From positions 1 to 64,000 of the forward strand of contig CAZFER010000018.1 of the NCBI GenBank assembly GCA_964517495.1: DNA of 64,000 bases, given 5' to 3'. The position numbers and the translations under genes are program-made. This DNA is from CAZFER01 sp964517495. Its GTDB lineage: Bacteria > Hinthialibacterota > Hinthialibacteria > Hinthialibacterales > Hinthialibacteraceae. The notes under the pieces are model-generated. The model worked only from the letters and a program-made list of their open reading frames with translations. It was not told the DNA's origin and made no database searches. Of this stretch, positions 9,207 to 17,998 are shown piece after piece; within the stretch, counting starts at the first letter, position 1, and the number at the start of each line of letters is the position of its first letter.

Positions 9207-10670
9207 TTAATAGGCGTTTTTGAATGAAACGAGGGTTTTGAAAATGATTTTAAGGTCAAGCAGGAGCGACCAATTTTCAACATAGTAAAGGTCATGGCGG
9301 GTACGCTCAAAGACCGACGTATCGCCACGCCAACCATTGACTTGAGCCCAGCCGGTAATGCCCGTTTTGACCATATGCCTGCGCATGTAGAAGGGGATTT
9401 CTTCTTTAAACTTATTGACAAAATAAGGCCGCTCAGGGCGGGGACCAACCAAGCTCATATCACCTCTTAGAACATTCACAAACTGGGGAAGTTCGTCCAG
9501 GTTGTATTTTCGGATAAAACGTCCGATTTTGGTTGTACGAGGATCTTTGGCGGTTGCCCATCGAGGACCGGTTCCATTTTCCGCATGATCCACCATGGAG
9601 CGAAATTTGTACATGTTGAATGTTCGGCCGTCATTACCAACTCGTTCCTGGATATAGAAGACGGAGCCACTTGAATCAAGTTTTATCAAGCATGCGAGTA
9701 TCAACATAATAGGAGACGTGATTATTAATGCGATGCTTGATATGACGACATCCACCATCCGTTTAAGCAGCCAACCGCAGTTATAGAATGAGAGTGGTGT
9801 TTCATCGAATACCACGGTGGGGAGTTCTTTCATATCTTCAATGGTGACATGCCGGCAGATCAAATCGAACAGTTCAGGAGTAACCCGGTATGGAATTTTT
9901 TCGCGACGGCAAATATTGATTAGATTGAGTACGTTTTCCAAATCAGAAGGAGGGGTGGCAATGATGACATTATCAACCGGTTCTTTGCGTAAAATTTTTG
10001 CCATGCGGGTTCGATATCCAAGGCAAGGCATGGTGGAGAATGGATGATTTTTCCCCTTTTCGGTGGTGATATAGCCTAAAACCTGGTATTGGGAGCCGTG
10101 ATGTTGTTGTAACTTTTGGTTGACTTCATCACAACACCATTGAGGGCCAACAAGGACTGTTTTGAGGAATACAATTCCACGTTTAATCATAAGGAATTGC
10201 ATTCGTTTCAATATATCGTGAGCCAGTACCATCCCCACACTTGTCAAGGGGATAGATAGGCCAACGGTCATTCGGGAGTAGGTATATTCACGATAGTTAA
10301 AAAGGAGGGCCATGATAAAGATATAGGTAACAACCACCGCGAGCACTAATGACACAGGCCGAACATTTCGATCCAAGCCGATTCGGCGTTGATAGAAACC
10401 AAAATGGGTGAATATAAAGACACCAAAGGCAGCGATGACGAACGATAACTTTAGATAGATAAAGAAGTTGGGTATATAAGGCGGTGATGGAGGGGGAAAC
10501 AGGTTATATAAGCTTGTATAGAAGCGGACACCATACGCTGCAAGAAAGGACAAAACAAGCACAATAAAATCAGATAAGACCAATAAGATGAGTGGTATAA
10601 AGTACTTATCCTTTTCCAGCATTTCTGATGCTAGCGAATTCAATTTGGTTGTTTTCGATCTTCCATTCAT
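9207..10670 (-). CDS. Polyprenyl-phosphate sugar-1-phosphate transferase for exopolysaccharide
   Basis: WcaJ/WbaP-type initiating glycosylphosphotransferase. Four to five N-terminal membrane segments lead into a Rossmann-like CoA-binding_3 domain (LVGPQWCCDEV near 175). A fifth hydrophobic hairpin (MVDVVISSIALIITSPIMLI) precedes the catalytic bacterial sugar transferase domain: YKFRSMV, KIGRFIRKYNLDELPQF, VLRGDMSLVGPRPERP and KTGITGWAQVNGWRG. It loads a sugar-1-phosphate onto undecaprenyl phosphate at the inner membrane. No other polymer genes flank it, so this is not a full EPS locus. The start is uncertain: ATG 10670 is chosen; a TTG 13 codons upstream (10709) also fits. Confidence 0.92.
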   Translation of the reverse strand: MNGRSKTTKLNSLASEMLEKDKYFIPLILLVLSDFIVLVLSFLAAYGVRFYTSLYNLFPPPSPPYIPNFFIYLKLSFVIAAFGVFIFTHFGFYQRRIGLDRNVRPVSLVLAVVVTYIFIMALLFNYREYTYSRMTVGLSIPLTSVGMVLAHDILKRMQFLMIKRGIVFLKTVLVGPQWCCDEVNQKLQQHHGSQYQVLGYITTEKGKNHPFSTMPCLGYRTRMAKILRKEPVDNVIIATPPSDLENVLNLINICRREKIPYRVTPELFDLICRHVTIEDMKELPTVVFDETPLSFYNCGWLLKRMVDVVISSIALIITSPIMLILACLIKLDSSGSVFYIQERVGNDGRTFNMYKFRSMVDHAENGTGPRWATAKDPRTTKIGRFIRKYNLDELPQFVNVLRGDMSLVGPRPERPYFVNKFKEEIPFYMRRHMVKTGITGWAQVNGWRGDTSVFERTRHDLYYVENWSLLLDLKIIFKTLVSFKNAY

Positions 10671-10709
10671 TTCAAGTATTGATTTCAGTACCCTCAACCT
10701 TGTGAACAA

Positions 10710-11240
10710 AACCTTCGGATGAATTATTGTTAGCTCAATTCATGAAAAAAGTCAAGATAAACCAAACAAAATGAACCATTATGATTCATTTTGTTTTTAA
10801 TAATCTCGTGAAGAATTCACGAAAAATCATTAAATTTATCGAATTGATAAATTTAAATGAAAAAAGAGCCAATTTCTATTTAAAAGATAAATCCAATTCC
10901 CGTCATAAAGTTATTTATGCCTTAATATTACCTATAAAATTGCAACTATTGTATGATCAAACCTAATTAATTCAGGATCAAAAATACTTTATCAAAAAAA
11001 ACTAATTTGTCAATTAATAAAATAACAAAATTCAGTGAGTTAAGCAAAAACCGAGTAAAAGAGCCAATCAGTGAATCGAATTAATTTCGGGGCACCTGTA
11101 GGCTTCCGATGCTCCTCTTGAAAATCGGAAAGGCCATTCAAGTACCCCGAAAAACCATACTTAGGAATTAAGGGCTTGATACGTTGACTATATCATAGCG
11201 TGTAAATTTAGCAATGATAATATACCCATTTGTTCTTGAA
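10710..11240. other. AT-rich intergenic region with one structured element
   Basis: About 530 bases, very AT-rich from 10740 to 11060. A 61-codon open frame at 10781-10966 (+) is Lys/Asn/Leu-rich with no Shine-Dalgarno or homology I recognise, and is taken as chance. The only clear structure is the nested hairpin at 11085-11152. Confidence 0.5.
11085..11152. other. Nested hairpin element, possible structured RNA
   Basis: TTTCGGGG (11085-11092) pairs with CCCCGAAA (11145-11152); inside it GGC pairs with GCC and TTCCGAT (11104-11110) pairs with ATCGGAA (11124-11130), leaving a 13-base loop. No T-run follows on either strand, so it is not a standard terminator. It lies about 415 bases upstream of the sugar transferase start and about 90 bases beyond the LTD-CotH stop, both on the minus strand. 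Confidence 0.4.
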
Positions 11241-13847
11241 TTAATGCATCTGCCATTCTGGCACATTGACTGGTTTGTTTATATTGAAATGAACAGGTTC
11301 TGACCAATGGCTCCAACGATTGGTGGCATCAAGGTGTTTTATGCGGGCGTGGTAAGCCATACCGGGCTGAAAATCTTTCAAATTGATGGTGATAGACATT
11401 TTGTTGTGTTGAGTGGTGTTACTATCCCAATTTGGTTGAATTTCAAAGCCGCCTTCTTCGGTGATTATCCACCGTGAGGCCACATGAAAATCATTGTTTG
11501 GGTCGAAATATTCTGATGAGTGAAATGTTATCGTATCGTTGGTTTTAAATGTTGAATTGGATTGGGGGGAAACAATGGAAGGTGTATGAGGGATATTTTC
11601 ATCATGTGCGATTTCCAGTAGATCCAATGTTCGGCGGTCATCATCGATACGATTGCGAATCCACTCTTTCATTTCTTCCAATCGAACATCGAGTGGTTTA
11701 TAGCGGCTTTTGCCTGGTTCAGCATCAGCGGGCTTAAACAAATCCCACCTATCCAAATCTGCTCGTGCGATCTCAATGATTAAATCACGCCATTTGTCCA
11801 ACACAGGAAAGAAGACGTCTTCATTATAGAGAAGTTGCAGGATTTCCCGTAAACGATTCCGAAAGGCAGTGGCATATTTTTCTTCTTGTGGCCTGAAGCG
11901 GAATAGATCACCGATGAGAATATCACGGAACGGTTCGCTGCCATCCCCATGGTCTGAGCCAAAGGTTATATCCAGATCCCAGGGTAAGACTTGCCAAAGG
12001 CCGGTAGCCCCATTTCGCATATAGTAATAGTTTTTTTCTGCGTACACATCGTAATGATGGATCGCTTCCAATATGCAGCGGTAGGAGAGGTATTTTTCGA
12101 TATCCAAATGGCGTTCAAGAAATTCCTGTGCCTTGCGTCCATGATAACCTTGATAGAATTCTTCTATATCTGAATCATCGGGGGGATTGCAATTGTTGGT
12201 TTCTTTTTCCCATATTTTGTTTGTTCCGGTCCATCCGCGGTGCATTTTATACAGGCTACTTTCAGGATGAAAATTATGAGATTTGATGTAACGGTCATCG
12301 GCTTGTTCGACATCCAGAAACAATCCATAAAAATCGCCGGAGAATTGGTCATTTCCTTCTTCACTTTGGTTATCGATGATTCGGTAATGAATCCAGGTGG
12401 TATCAAAACTTCCACCGCCTGCCATTTTGAAGAGCCAAAATCCGGCCGTTTCGAATAGACCAAGTTCACCGCGATGTGGAATGGGGATATTCATATTTTG
12501 GGTTATGGAATTAAGGTTCAACGTTCGACGTGGTTCATGGTAGGGGGTGCCGTCGTTGAAATGGCCTTGTATGTAAAGGCCTTTGTTAAAGCGAATTTTC
12601 CACATTCGCTTATTAAAGGTATATCGCCAAACCCCGCCTCGCAAGCGAAAACGGATGTGGTCATAGACTTTGCCATTGTATACGAAAGTGCCATACCAAC
12701 TGAAATAGTTTCGGGTCGTTTTGTTCGTTTGAATCTGTTCGCAATCCCGTATATCATCCGGATGGGCAATGAGGTGATAGACGGGAACTTTATCCAGCAC
12801 GGTATGTACACGTTCTTCTGGCTGGGTGACTCGATAGGGTGGAATGCCATTATAGACGAAATAGGCGAAGTTTGGGGTTGGATCAGTCTGGTGGGGAGCC
12901 ATGGTTTCGGTTTCATTGTTATTGATGGCTTCAATTTTGTAGCGTACCAGATCACGATGGTTTTGGCCGGGGATTAAACCTGTAAAGCGGCCATCGTCTG
13001 CCGTGGCATCAGGATAATTGCCATCATCGTTTGCTGGAACCGTTATCCAATCCTGGTATTCATCATCAATGAGGCGAATATAGCGTCCAGGTTTAACAAC
13101 CTGATACAGAATATCGATTGAATTTAAGCGTTCAGGATTTTCAACTTTTAAGGAAATGACGACATCTTCACTCTCTAGGGGGGTTTGGGGAACATGGGTG
13201 ATGTCAGAAAGCACGGGTGGAATGGTTTCGGTATAAACTGAATTTTGGGCTCCTGGGGTGGCATGGGTTCTAACATTATCAAACCGTGCACGAGGGAGGG
13301 TATCGTTATAGAGGACACCTGTTGAGGGGAGCCAATGACCGGGCAGGCTGTTATCCAAGGTGGGATTCATTAGTTCAAGGGAGGCGCCCAATCCATCGGC
13401 AGCCACGGGCCAGGGATATTCGTCCTTCCATTTTACCCGGTCAATTTCTTTGCTGTTTTGATTAAGAAGAACGATGCTTTCGCCACTATTAGAGAGGATT
13501 CGTTCAAAAGGGCCTAAAATTGGGCTATTCACGTTGGAAAACGCATCGTGAAAGGTATCCAAATCCTGAACAATTACGCAATAGCTGCCTGGAGCCAGTA
13601 TGAGTTCGTTTGGAAAAGTGAAACGAACCGCTTCTGTTAAAAACCAGCCGCTTAAATCAACCGGTTGAGTGCCTCGGTTGGTTAGTTCGATATATTCGGC
13701 AGGATAGCAATCCCGTGCTGGATGATAATATATTTCGTTAATTACGATATCGCTATCATTCGCATATCCAAATACAGAAAAACAAACAATGAATAATATG
13801 GAAATAGAAAGAACCATCGATTTTTTCAATTCTTCACTCCCCATCAA
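11241..13847 (-). CDS. Exported LTD + CotH-kinase-like protein, 868 aa
   Basis: A signal peptide (to about residue 29, ending near GYANDSD) is followed by a lamin-tail domain (INEIYYHPARDCYPAEYIEL, about 34-150, with DLSGWFL). A beta-rich linker domain (about 215-325) precedes a CotH-like kinase domain (about 345-700) with RFRLRGGVWR, KKxW-type KMW/RFNKG, YGLFLDVEQ and WDLDITFGSD, the metal-binding Asp motif of the CotH fold. The C-terminal 100 residues (SIVSPQSNSTFKTNDTITF onward) form an Ig/fibronectin-like domain. CotH proteins phosphorylate spore-coat protein in Bacillus; in exported LTD-CotH proteins the substrate is unknown. A second LTD-CotH protein lies at 26785-28740. Confidence 0.85.
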   Translation of the reverse strand: MMGSEELKKSMVLSISILFIVCFSVFGYANDSDIVINEIYYHPARDCYPAEYIELTNRGTQPVDLSGWFLTEAVRFTFPNELILAPGSYCVIVQDLDTFHDAFSNVNSPILGPFERILSNSGESIVLLNQNSKEIDRVKWKDEYPWPVAADGLGASLELMNPTLDNSLPGHWLPSTGVLYNDTLPRARFDNVRTHATPGAQNSVYTETIPPVLSDITHVPQTPLESEDVVISLKVENPERLNSIDILYQVVKPGRYIRLIDDEYQDWITVPANDDGNYPDATADDGRFTGLIPGQNHRDLVRYKIEAINNNETETMAPHQTDPTPNFAYFVYNGIPPYRVTQPEERVHTVLDKVPVYHLIAHPDDIRDCEQIQTNKTTRNYFSWYGTFVYNGKVYDHIRFRLRGGVWRYTFNKRMWKIRFNKGLYIQGHFNDGTPYHEPRRTLNLNSITQNMNIPIPHRGELGLFETAGFWLFKMAGGGSFDTTWIHYRIIDNQSEEGNDQFSGDFYGLFLDVEQADDRYIKSHNFHPESSLYKMHRGWTGTNKIWEKETNNCNPPDDSDIEEFYQGYHGRKAQEFLERHLDIEKYLSYRCILEAIHHYDVYAEKNYYYMRNGATGLWQVLPWDLDITFGSDHGDGSEPFRDILIGDLFRFRPQEEKYATAFRNRLREILQLLYNEDVFFPVLDKWRDLIIEIARADLDRWDLFKPADAEPGKSRYKPLDVRLEEMKEWIRNRIDDDRRTLDLLEIAHDENIPHTPSIVSPQSNSTFKTNDTITFHSSEYFDPNNDFHVASRWIITEEGGFEIQPNWDSNTTQHNKMSITINLKDFQPGMAYHARIKHLDATNRWSHWSEPVHFNINKPVNVPEWQMH

Positions 13848-14070
13848 TGTTGAATGATCTTTTAAAGATTAAAAGCCTAACCTGATTCTAATAATCATAT
13901 CATAAAAAATTGATTATGAATGGGATTTGCACGGTGGATTTTGTTGATATATGAGTTTCAAGGATGCAGGATTGATTGCGTTGTTTAACCCATCCTGATT
14001 TTTTTGTTAAGATGGGTGTTTGTACATATCATCCTACGAGTTCCGTACATTGATTTTGATGTTTGTAAAT

Positions 14071-15756
14071 TTATTGGTTTACCTGCCAGGTTGTTTTGTT
14101 TTCCTGATTGTTATAAATCTCTGTTATGGTGATTTGTTTTTGTTCTCGTATGTGGTTTAGTTCTTCGCCATTCAATAGATAGCCTTTGACATTCAGTTCC
14201 TGGGGTTGAAAATAGCGGGATTGGGGGACGTAGCGGGCGGGGAATTCGTCACCAATTTGTAGATCAGTGAAATAGAGGTTTCCCTTAAGTGAAATGTGGG
14301 TGGAGATTGTGAGTTCGGTTTCGTTCCATTTGATGGTTCGCTCAAAGCAGACCGGGGCTGGTTTTTTGCCAGTCATTAAGATCCGGCGGATGCCGCCCTT
14401 AAGCCAGTATGCGGTTTTTTCGTGCCAACCGAGTGCCTGCATGGCCAGGCGGAAGAGGATGAACTTGAAGGGGGTGAAGATCTTCAAGGGGATTTTGTGG
14501 CAGTGGCCATTTATGGAGGTGTTCGTGTCATTCAGTTCGATCTGATAATTATCGTCGATCCATTGGCTGGTCACTACTAATCCATTATTTAGCTTTCCAA
14601 TCAATCCACAATTGTTGAGTTTTAAACGTTCATTGGGAATGTTAAAATGCTTGACCACCCCGCCTTTGGCCGCGTTGATGACGGTGAAGTGATCATTTTG
14701 TTTAACAACCTGGACTTTGGCTGCCGGGAAGGTTTTCACAAAATCGTCCCGTTCATATGGGAGCGGCGGTAATTGTGGTGGACGTTCGCCATAATCCACA
14801 TAAGAAAGCAGGAATTCGGGGATGCGGTAGACGAAATAGCGTTCGCCCTGAATTTCGGGGGGAACCAAGGCGCCATCGCGCAAACCCTTTAACATGCGAT
14901 CGGCGATAGAGGCGGCTAACGGGATTTTGGAAGCAAGCAGTTCATAACCATGCGGATAGAAATGCAGGGTTTGGCGGCTGCCGATTGTGCCGGCATAATG
15001 GCCGTTGGGATAGACGAAATAACTGCTAAATTCGACCCATTTTTTGAAAAAGGTTTCGAAGCGTTCATCCTGATAGATTTTTGACAGTTTGCCGATGAAA
15101 CTGATGGTGGCGGATAGATAACCTGGATCGGCCCCGTCATATTCAAGGCACCAGCCTTCATCGTGGCAATAGGAAAAGAAGATATCCAACTTCTCTTTGA
15201 AAGCATGTTCGATTTTGGCGTCATTCACCAGCAGGTAAGCCTCATACATGGGGAGAACGGCCATGGCGTGGTGATTGGCGAGCACGCCGGATTCATCGGT
15301 GCCGGATAAAAAGAGGCCCGCTTTATGGACGCATTTCAGGAAGCGTTCCTTGAGGTCCGAGGGAAAATGAGCCTGCAAGAGCCGGTAAGTGTCACACATG
15401 GCATAAACAAGAAAGCCTGTTGGACCCGCCCAGCCGCGTTCGTTGGGGTAGAACTCATCAAAGGAGCCATCTCTATGTTGGATTTTGATCCAGTAATCGA
15501 CGCCAGCCAGGGACCATTCCAGGATTTTGGGGTGCTGGTAATAGGGATTGTCGGGCATGGGATGGGCATAGGTCAAGGCCAGCGCATGTGTGCCAAACTG
15601 GGCGATCGACGAGGGGAAATCGGTGCTGCGGCAGAGCCAGAATTCCCGGTTCATGCAACCGTATGTTTTTGAGAAGCGATTGCGATCCTGCGAGGAAAGC
15701 AGGCGAGGGATTTGATTAAGGGCTTTTTGGGCGTAAATGGATCTCAAATCGGTCAT
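14071..15756 (-). CDS. Heparinase II/III-like alpha/alpha-toroid plus beta-sandwich protein, 561 aa
   Basis: Residues 1-300 are helical, with Trp/Tyr-rich repeats of toroid type (SLAGVDYWIKIQHRDGSFDE, GWAGPTGFLVYAMCDTY, GVLANHHAMAVLPMYEAYLL, GWCLEYDGADPGYLSATISF). Residues 330-561 are beta-rich. This two-part plan is that of heparinase II/III-like lyases and related polysaccharide-processing proteins. ANHHA and YDGADPGY look like active-site segments of that group (inference). There is no signal peptide, so it would act in the cytosol or leave by an unusual route. No sulfatase or transporter is directly adjacent. It could instead be a related protein found in surface-polysaccharide loci. Confidence 0.55.
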   Translation of the reverse strand: MTDLRSIYAQKALNQIPRLLSSQDRNRFSKTYGCMNREFWLCRSTDFPSSIAQFGTHALALTYAHPMPDNPYYQHPKILEWSLAGVDYWIKIQHRDGSFDEFYPNERGWAGPTGFLVYAMCDTYRLLQAHFPSDLKERFLKCVHKAGLFLSGTDESGVLANHHAMAVLPMYEAYLLVNDAKIEHAFKEKLDIFFSYCHDEGWCLEYDGADPGYLSATISFIGKLSKIYQDERFETFFKKWVEFSSYFVYPNGHYAGTIGSRQTLHFYPHGYELLASKIPLAASIADRMLKGLRDGALVPPEIQGERYFVYRIPEFLLSYVDYGERPPQLPPLPYERDDFVKTFPAAKVQVVKQNDHFTVINAAKGGVVKHFNIPNERLKLNNCGLIGKLNNGLVVTSQWIDDNYQIELNDTNTSINGHCHKIPLKIFTPFKFILFRLAMQALGWHEKTAYWLKGGIRRILMTGKKPAPVCFERTIKWNETELTISTHISLKGNLYFTDLQIGDEFPARYVPQSRYFQPQELNVKGYLLNGEELNHIREQKQITITEIYNNQENKTTWQVNQ

Positions 15757-15794
15757 GTTTTCTTTCTGTTTGATGGTTTGGATGTATTTTTATT

Positions 15795-15848
15795 GGGGGA
15801 CGGTGTAAATGCAAGGGAATACCCCCAAAGGACGGTTTACACCCTCCC
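15795..15848. repeat. Imperfect inverted repeat
   Basis: GGGGGACGGTGTAAA (15795-15809) is nearly complementary to TTTACACCCTCCC (15836-15848), with a 26-base loop that contains a further partial copy, GGACGG. It lies upstream of the toroid protein gene (minus strand) and beside an R1 copy. It may be a terminus of a small non-autonomous element. Confidence 0.35.
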
Positions 15849-15866
15849 TTTACCATCGGACCAAGC

Positions 15867-15912
15867 CCTTAATCCATCCCTAACCATGCCAACCTTGGGA
15901 AAGGATTGGGGA
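15867..15912 (-). repeat. Dispersed ~40-bp repeat R1, copy e (diverged)
   Basis: The minus strand reads TTTCCCAAGGTTGG, then GGTTAGGGATGGATTAAGG, matching the palindrome-plus-tail pattern of the copy at 20474-20517 (TTCCAAGACTTGGAGG then CTAGGGGAGGGTTGAAGG). Confidence 0.4.
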
Positions 15913-16219
15913 ATTTTTATGAATTTATTTTTGTGATGGGCATAACAGGCCAGATGGTACAGTTTTTGGTTCAGGATATGATAAATCGCGTAACTTTGAA
16001 TTTCCCCTCCCGGATTTTATATTTTTCTTTTTGGAAGAGCCGAAGTTGAAGGTGTTCCTGCCATTGTTTTTATCTGAGGATCTTTCGTTTTTGATAGGTG
16101 GCAAGGATTCATCGAGTGGTATTTGTGAAAAAAGTTGAGATGTTAGCTGTTTTTTAAAGGTTTTGGACTGCCGGTGGTAGGATAGAAACAATCGATAAAG
16201 GGATTGAGCTTTAGGGGAC

Positions 16220-16237
16220 GTGGTATGCTTATACCAC
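16220..16237. promoter_or_regulatory. Short perfect inverted repeat, operator-like
   Basis: GTGGTAT-GCTT-ATACCAC, a 7-bp perfect inverted repeat about 150 bases upstream of the histidine kinase gene, followed by the palindrome TCAATTGA. It could be an operator; no regulator gene is adjacent. Confidence 0.3.
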
Positions 16238-16384
16238 AAATCAATTGATTGAAATTCTGGATCAACAGGGACTGTTAACCTTGAAAATATTACGGAATCA
16301 CCTTATGAAAACTATATTGACTTAAAAAAATTTTCCTGGTCACTGATTTTTTTGGGGTTTAAATGAGAGATCCCAACTCATGTC

Positions 16385-17977
16385 ATGTTATTCCTGAAAA
16401 TGAGTAGAAAAATGCACAAGGCAAAATTAAAAACTATATTCTTGATTGCCGCTGTGATCCTGTTCTATTCTCTGATCCTGAATCTGGGTGTAATGAACGT
16501 GGATCCATTATTAAAAAACTCAGATCAAAACTCTGTTACTTATAGTGAATTGACAGAACATATTTATATTGCCGTGATGTCAACTCTATGCTCACTTCTT
16601 TTTGTGATCCATTTTACCATGTTTTTGTTTTATCCTCGTGGACGTGAAAACCTTTACTATGCGCTTGCATTAATTACATGGCTATTATTTTATATCGACT
16701 TTAAAGATATCCATGAATTCCCCCTTCTCATCTATCCATGGTCCTTCCTTTTTATTCTCCGTTTCATCTATTGCTTCACCCATTCCAAACCACCAGGTTA
16801 TTTTTGGATCGTATTATGTTATGCGCTTGGTATAAATTTATATTTTGATGTTTTGAATGCTCCATCATTTTCACCAATCGGAAGAAATATTGGAATTTAT
16901 TCTTTATTTATATTTCACATATTCATCTCAATTGAAATTCTTCGCGCACTTATTTTTTCGATCAAAAAAGATGTAGCGGGTTTTTGGTTGATTTTCACAG
17001 GTGGGATCGCTTTTAGTTTGGAAGTATTGTTGAGGATACTTCATTCTGTCGATATTATCGTCCTTCCTGCGTATACCAGGGAATGGAATATATCCATATT
17101 CATGATTATGGTTTCATTATTTCTCGCTTATCGGTTTGCCTTGAGCCATAAATCTCTGGAACAACTTAATGCTGATCTTGAAAACCGAGTGCGCCGCCGA
17201 ACCACTGAGTTGGAAAAAGCCAACCAGGAACTTCGTGAACTCGACAAATTGAAATCAGCCTTCGTCTCTCAAGCCTCCCACGACCTTCGTACTCCACTCA
17301 CGTCCATTAAAAGCAGCCTTGACAACCTTGTCCGTGGTGTTGGCGGCGGTCTAAGCGAACGCCAGGAAAAAGTGGCAAGCCGGGCGTTGAAATCCGTAAA
17401 CCGGCTGACTCACCTGATTAACGATGTCCTCGATATCAACCGCATCGAATCCGGCCGGATGGTATTGGAAAAATCGAAAGTTCATTTGGAATCGATTGTT
17501 AAGAATGTTATCCAGGAAAATAGGCCTTACGCTGACCAAAAGAAAATTTCCATAGAATCCTCTGGGCTGGATCGATCCTTTCCTCTTGAGCTGGATGTAG
17601 GAAAAATAGAACGTGTCATCAATGAATTGATAAATAATGCCATAAAATATACTCCCGAAAATGGAACGATTAATGTTTCGTTATCTCAAATGAATTCTCA
17701 GGTCCGGTTTTCGGTAAAAGATAACGGTATGGGAATGAGCAAAGAGGTCTGCGAAAAAATCTTTGAACGCTTCTATCGAGCCAATTCAGCGAAACTCCAA
17801 GCCAAAGGGAGTGGTTTAGGACTCTCCATCGCAAAAGAACTGGTCGAGATGCATGATGGAAACATTCACGTTGAAAGTGAAATTGGAAAAGGGACGTTAT
17901 TTACATTAATCTTACCAGCCAATTTTAATGAAAATCATACCCCCATGAATATAAAATTGGATTCGCAAGATAATTAA
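16385..17977 (+). CDS. Orphan membrane sensor histidine kinase, 530 aa
   Basis: About eight hydrophobic segments fill residues 12-255. A charged helix (LEQLNADLENRVRRRTTELE) links them to the kinase core. The HisKA domain carries the phospho-acceptor H299 in SHDLRTPLTSIK. The HATPase domain has the N box (ELINNAIKYTPENG), G1 (VKDNGMGMS), F box (FERFYRA) and G2 (GSGLGLSIAKEL). All catalytic motifs are intact. No periplasmic or PAS sensor domain is visible, so the membrane bundle is probably the sensor. No response regulator lies within the window, so it is an orphan here. An ATG at 16400 is an alternative start; neither has a strong Shine-Dalgarno. Confidence 0.92.
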   Translation: MLFLKMSRKMHKAKLKTIFLIAAVILFYSLILNLGVMNVDPLLKNSDQNSVTYSELTEHIYIAVMSTLCSLLFVIHFTMFLFYPRGRENLYYALALITWLLFYIDFKDIHEFPLLIYPWSFLFILRFIYCFTHSKPPGYFWIVLCYALGINLYFDVLNAPSFSPIGRNIGIYSLFIFHIFISIEILRALIFSIKKDVAGFWLIFTGGIAFSLEVLLRILHSVDIIVLPAYTREWNISIFMIMVSLFLAYRFALSHKSLEQLNADLENRVRRRTTELEKANQELRELDKLKSAFVSQASHDLRTPLTSIKSSLDNLVRGVGGGLSERQEKVASRALKSVNRLTHLINDVLDINRIESGRMVLEKSKVHLESIVKNVIQENRPYADQKKISIESSGLDRSFPLELDVGKIERVINELINNAIKYTPENGTINVSLSQMNSQVRFSVKDNGMGMSKEVCEKIFERFYRANSAKLQAKGSGLGLSIAKELVEMHDGNIHVESEIGKGTLFTLILPANFNENHTPMNIKLDSQDN

Positions 17978-17998
17978 CACGACATGAGTTCGTGAAAA

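Larger units (their letters stand above)
15757..16384. other. Intergenic region with inverted repeats
   Basis: About 630 bases without a supported gene. A 104-codon frame at 15925-16239 (-) is low-complexity, basic and unrecognised. The region holds a long imperfect inverted repeat (15795-15848), a diverged R1 repeat copy (15867-15912) and a perfect 7-bp inverted repeat at 16220-16237. Confidence 0.5.

Noticed and set aside
10781..10966. 61-codon ORF in the AT-rich intergenic region
   Set aside because: Low-complexity Lys/Asn/Leu composition, no ribosome-binding site and no recognisable motif.
15925..16239. 104-codon minus-strand ORF
   Set aside because: Basic, low-complexity, no Shine-Dalgarno, no family resemblance; the region is instead marked by repeats.
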